Positions 52,898-54,270 of a DNA stretch of 54,270 nucleotides are shown here, in pieces. Below the pieces are notes generated by a model, which was not told where the DNA came from, ran no database searches, and worked only from the letters and a program-made list of their open reading frames with translations. The position numbers and the translations under genes were made by a program. Each line of letters starts with the position of its first letter. The first letter of the stretch is position 1. Origin of the DNA: Bacteroidota bacterium (lineage in GTDB: Bacteria; Bacteroidota; Bacteroidia; Chitinophagales; JADIYW01); contig JAGQYE010000045.1 of NCBI GenBank assembly GCA_020436225.1, positions 1 to 54,270 of the forward strand. The letters run 5' to 3'.

Positions 52898-54270
52898 TTA
52901 ACAAAATTCAAAATCTATCGTCTTCTTTTCAATATCAACAGCAACTAATTGTACCTTTACTTTATCGCCTAATTGATAAACTTTATCAGTACGTTTTCCA
53001 ATCATGCGCATTTTGCGTTCATCATATATATACATATCATCTTTCATAGTTTCACTGCGTACCATACCTTCGCAATTATAAGCCGGCAACTCCACATAAA
53101 TTCCCCAATTTTTCACGCCTGAAATTACGCCAATGAATTGTTCGCCAATTCTGTCCAATAAAAATTCTGCCATTTTATATTTTACAGAACTGCGCTCTGC
53201 ATCGGCAGCTGCGCGTTCTCGTTCGCTGCTGTGTTTACATTGATATTCTATTTCATCTTTTGTCGGTAGTTTTTTGTTGTGTAAAATCTTATCCAATAAA
53301 CGGTGCACCATCACATCCGGATAACGGCGAATTGGCGACGTAAAATGCGTGTAATAATCAAAACCTAAACCGTAATGACCGATGTTATCTGTAGTATAAA
53401 TAGCTTTAGCCATACAGCGAATAGCCAACTGTTGCAAAACTGCTTGTTCCGGCTTGCCGTCAATTTCTTGCATCAACTTGTTTAATGCTTTAGCAATTTG
53501 TTTGGGATTGTCGAATTGAATTTTATAACCAAATTTTTGGGCAAACAATTGAAAGTCGATGAGTTTTTCTTCATTTGGTAAATCGTGGACACGATAGACA
53601 AAAGGCACTTTTCCATTTTTATTAATTTCTTTTCCGATAAATGTTGCCACTGATTTATTTGCCAACAACATAAAATCTTCAATCAACAAATGCGCATCTT
53701 TTCGTTCTTTTACATAAACGCCAATCGGTTTTCCATTGTCGTCTAACTTAAATTTTGTTTCCGGAGCTTCAAAAGCAATGGCACCATTTTTAAAACGCTG
53801 CTTGCGTAAACGATGCGCCAACTCATTCAACTTAAAAAGTTCATTTTTAAATGGCCCATCTTTTCCTTCCAAAATTTCTTGCGCTTCATCATACGTAAAT
53901 CTCTTTTGAGAATGTATAACAGTTCTACCAAACCACACATCTTTTATATTGGCTTGTTCATCTAATTTAAACACTGCGGCATAGCAACATTTATCTTCAT
54001 TTGGTCGAAGTGAGCAAACGATATTCGACAAGCGTTCGGGAAACATAGGTGCAACTCTATCTACCAAATAAACCGACGTAGCGCGCTTAAACGCTTCTTT
54101 TTCCATTGCAGCATGTTCGGCTACATAATGAGAAACATCGACAATATGAACGCCAACTTCAAACAACCCATTTTCTAATGCTTGGAAAGAAAGTGCATCG
54201 TCAAAATCTTTTGCATCGGTTGGATCGATAGTAAATGTTGGCACTTTGGTAAAATCTCTACGTTTTTTCT
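52898..54270 (-). CDS. rnr: Ribonuclease R, C-terminal part (runs off the right edge)
   Basis: RNase R is a 3'-5' exoribonuclease that degrades structured RNA. The visible part, about 457 residues, starts inside the RNB catalytic domain: 'TFTIDPTDAKDFDDAL' carries the Asp cluster that binds magnesium. 'HFTSPIRRYPDVMVHRLL' is near the end of the domain, and 'GEQFIGVISGVKNWGIYVEL' is the C-terminal S1 domain. The frame stays open to the last base of the window ('KKRRDFTKV' precedes), so the cold-shock N-terminal domains lie outside. An in-frame GTG at 54244 is not the real start. Confidence 0.95.
   Translation of the reverse strand, partial: KKRRDFTKVPTFTIDPTDAKDFDDALSFQALENGLFEVGVHIVDVSHYVAEHAAMEKEAFKRATSVYLVDRVAPMFPERLSNIVCSLRPNEDKCCYAAVFKLDEQANIKDVWFGRTVIHSQKRFTYDEAQEILEGKDGPFKNELFKLNELAHRLRKQRFKNGAIAFEAPETKFKLDDNGKPIGVYVKERKDAHLLIEDFMLLANKSVATFIGKEINKNGKVPFVYRVHDLPNEEKLIDFQLFAQKFGYKIQFDNPKQIAKALNKLMQEIDGKPEQAVLQQLAIRCMAKAIYTTDNIGHYGLGFDYYTHFTSPIRRYPDVMVHRLLDKILHNKKLPTKDEIEYQCKHSSERERAAADAERSSVKYKMAEFLLDRIGEQFIGVISGVKNWGIYVELPAYNCEGMVRSETMKDDMYIYDERKMRMIGKRTDKVYQLGDKVKVQLVAVDIEKKTIDFEFC

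Overview
The window looks like ordinary chromosome from an AT-rich member of the Bacteroidota. The evidence is: several start sites preceded by the TAnnTTTG -7 box (often with a TTG -33 element 19-20 bp upstream) that is typical of this phylum; AT-rich leaders without Shine-Dalgarno sequences; two secreted proteins ending in type IX secretion (T9SS) C-terminal sorting domains; a RemB/Wzi-like outer-membrane protein; SxxK-free lipoproteins with classic lipoboxes; and Bacteroidota-style housekeeping clusters such as prs-rplY-pth. I cannot name a genus. No rRNA, CRISPR array, prophage or insertion sequence is visible. Three tRNA genes are present (Ser-TGA, Arg-TCG, Met-CAT), none with an encoded CCA end.

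Layout. 1-3.2 kb: a three-gene membrane cluster (small membrane protein, LemA, DUF2207 protein). 3.2-5.5 kb: an accessory segment with a GC-richer hairpin, a three-gene hipB-hipS-hipT toxin-antitoxin operon with repeated operator-like sites, and tRNA-Ser. 5.6-10 kb: metK, a fumarylacetoacetate-hydrolase-family enzyme, pth, rplY and prs, all leftward. 10.1-13.3 kb: DEAD-box helicase and an ABC exporter. 13.3-23.3 kb leftward: a small membrane protein, a split MnmC (FAD oxidase plus MnmD methyltransferase) translationally coupled to a giant T9SS-exported S8 protease, then mutS2. 23.5-26.8 kb: GMC oxidoreductase with a small partner, a methyltransferase and an acyl-CoA thioesterase. 26.9-31.8 kb: tRNA-Arg, smc, a lipoprotein. 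31.8-38.1 kb: a helical protein of unknown function, yebC, a PASTA / T9SS / DCC-thioredoxin-like operon, and ddl divergent from it. 38.1-43.9 kb: a Lys/Ala-rich histone-H1-like protein, a small conserved protein, fluC (crcB), the glyoxylate shunt (aceB-aceA), and the N-degron pair clpS-aat. 44-46.6 kb: a DUF1232 protein, two paralogous Ala/Thr-rich lipoproteins and glpK. 46.6-54.3 kb: intergenic repeats, RemB/Wzi-like barrel, a FucP-type sugar transporter with dihydroorotase, a PLP-dependent transsulfuration-family enzyme, and RNase R running off the right edge.

How the genes work together. Most are housekeeping: SAM synthesis (metK), nucleotide precursors (prs, pyrC), translation quality (pth, rplY, mnmD plus FAD oxidase), chromosome maintenance (smc, mutS2), cell-wall precursors (ddl), carbon use (aceA/aceB, glpK, MFS). 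The strongest candidates for something less ordinary are the hipBST operon with its operator array, the pair of homologous ~146-bp intergenic elements built on 10-bp repeats, the split-MnmC/protease coupling, the GMC enzyme with its four-cysteine cluster and small partner, and several short palindromes at promoters. I do not see a clear large undescribed system; most novelty here is at the level of small operons and non-coding elements.
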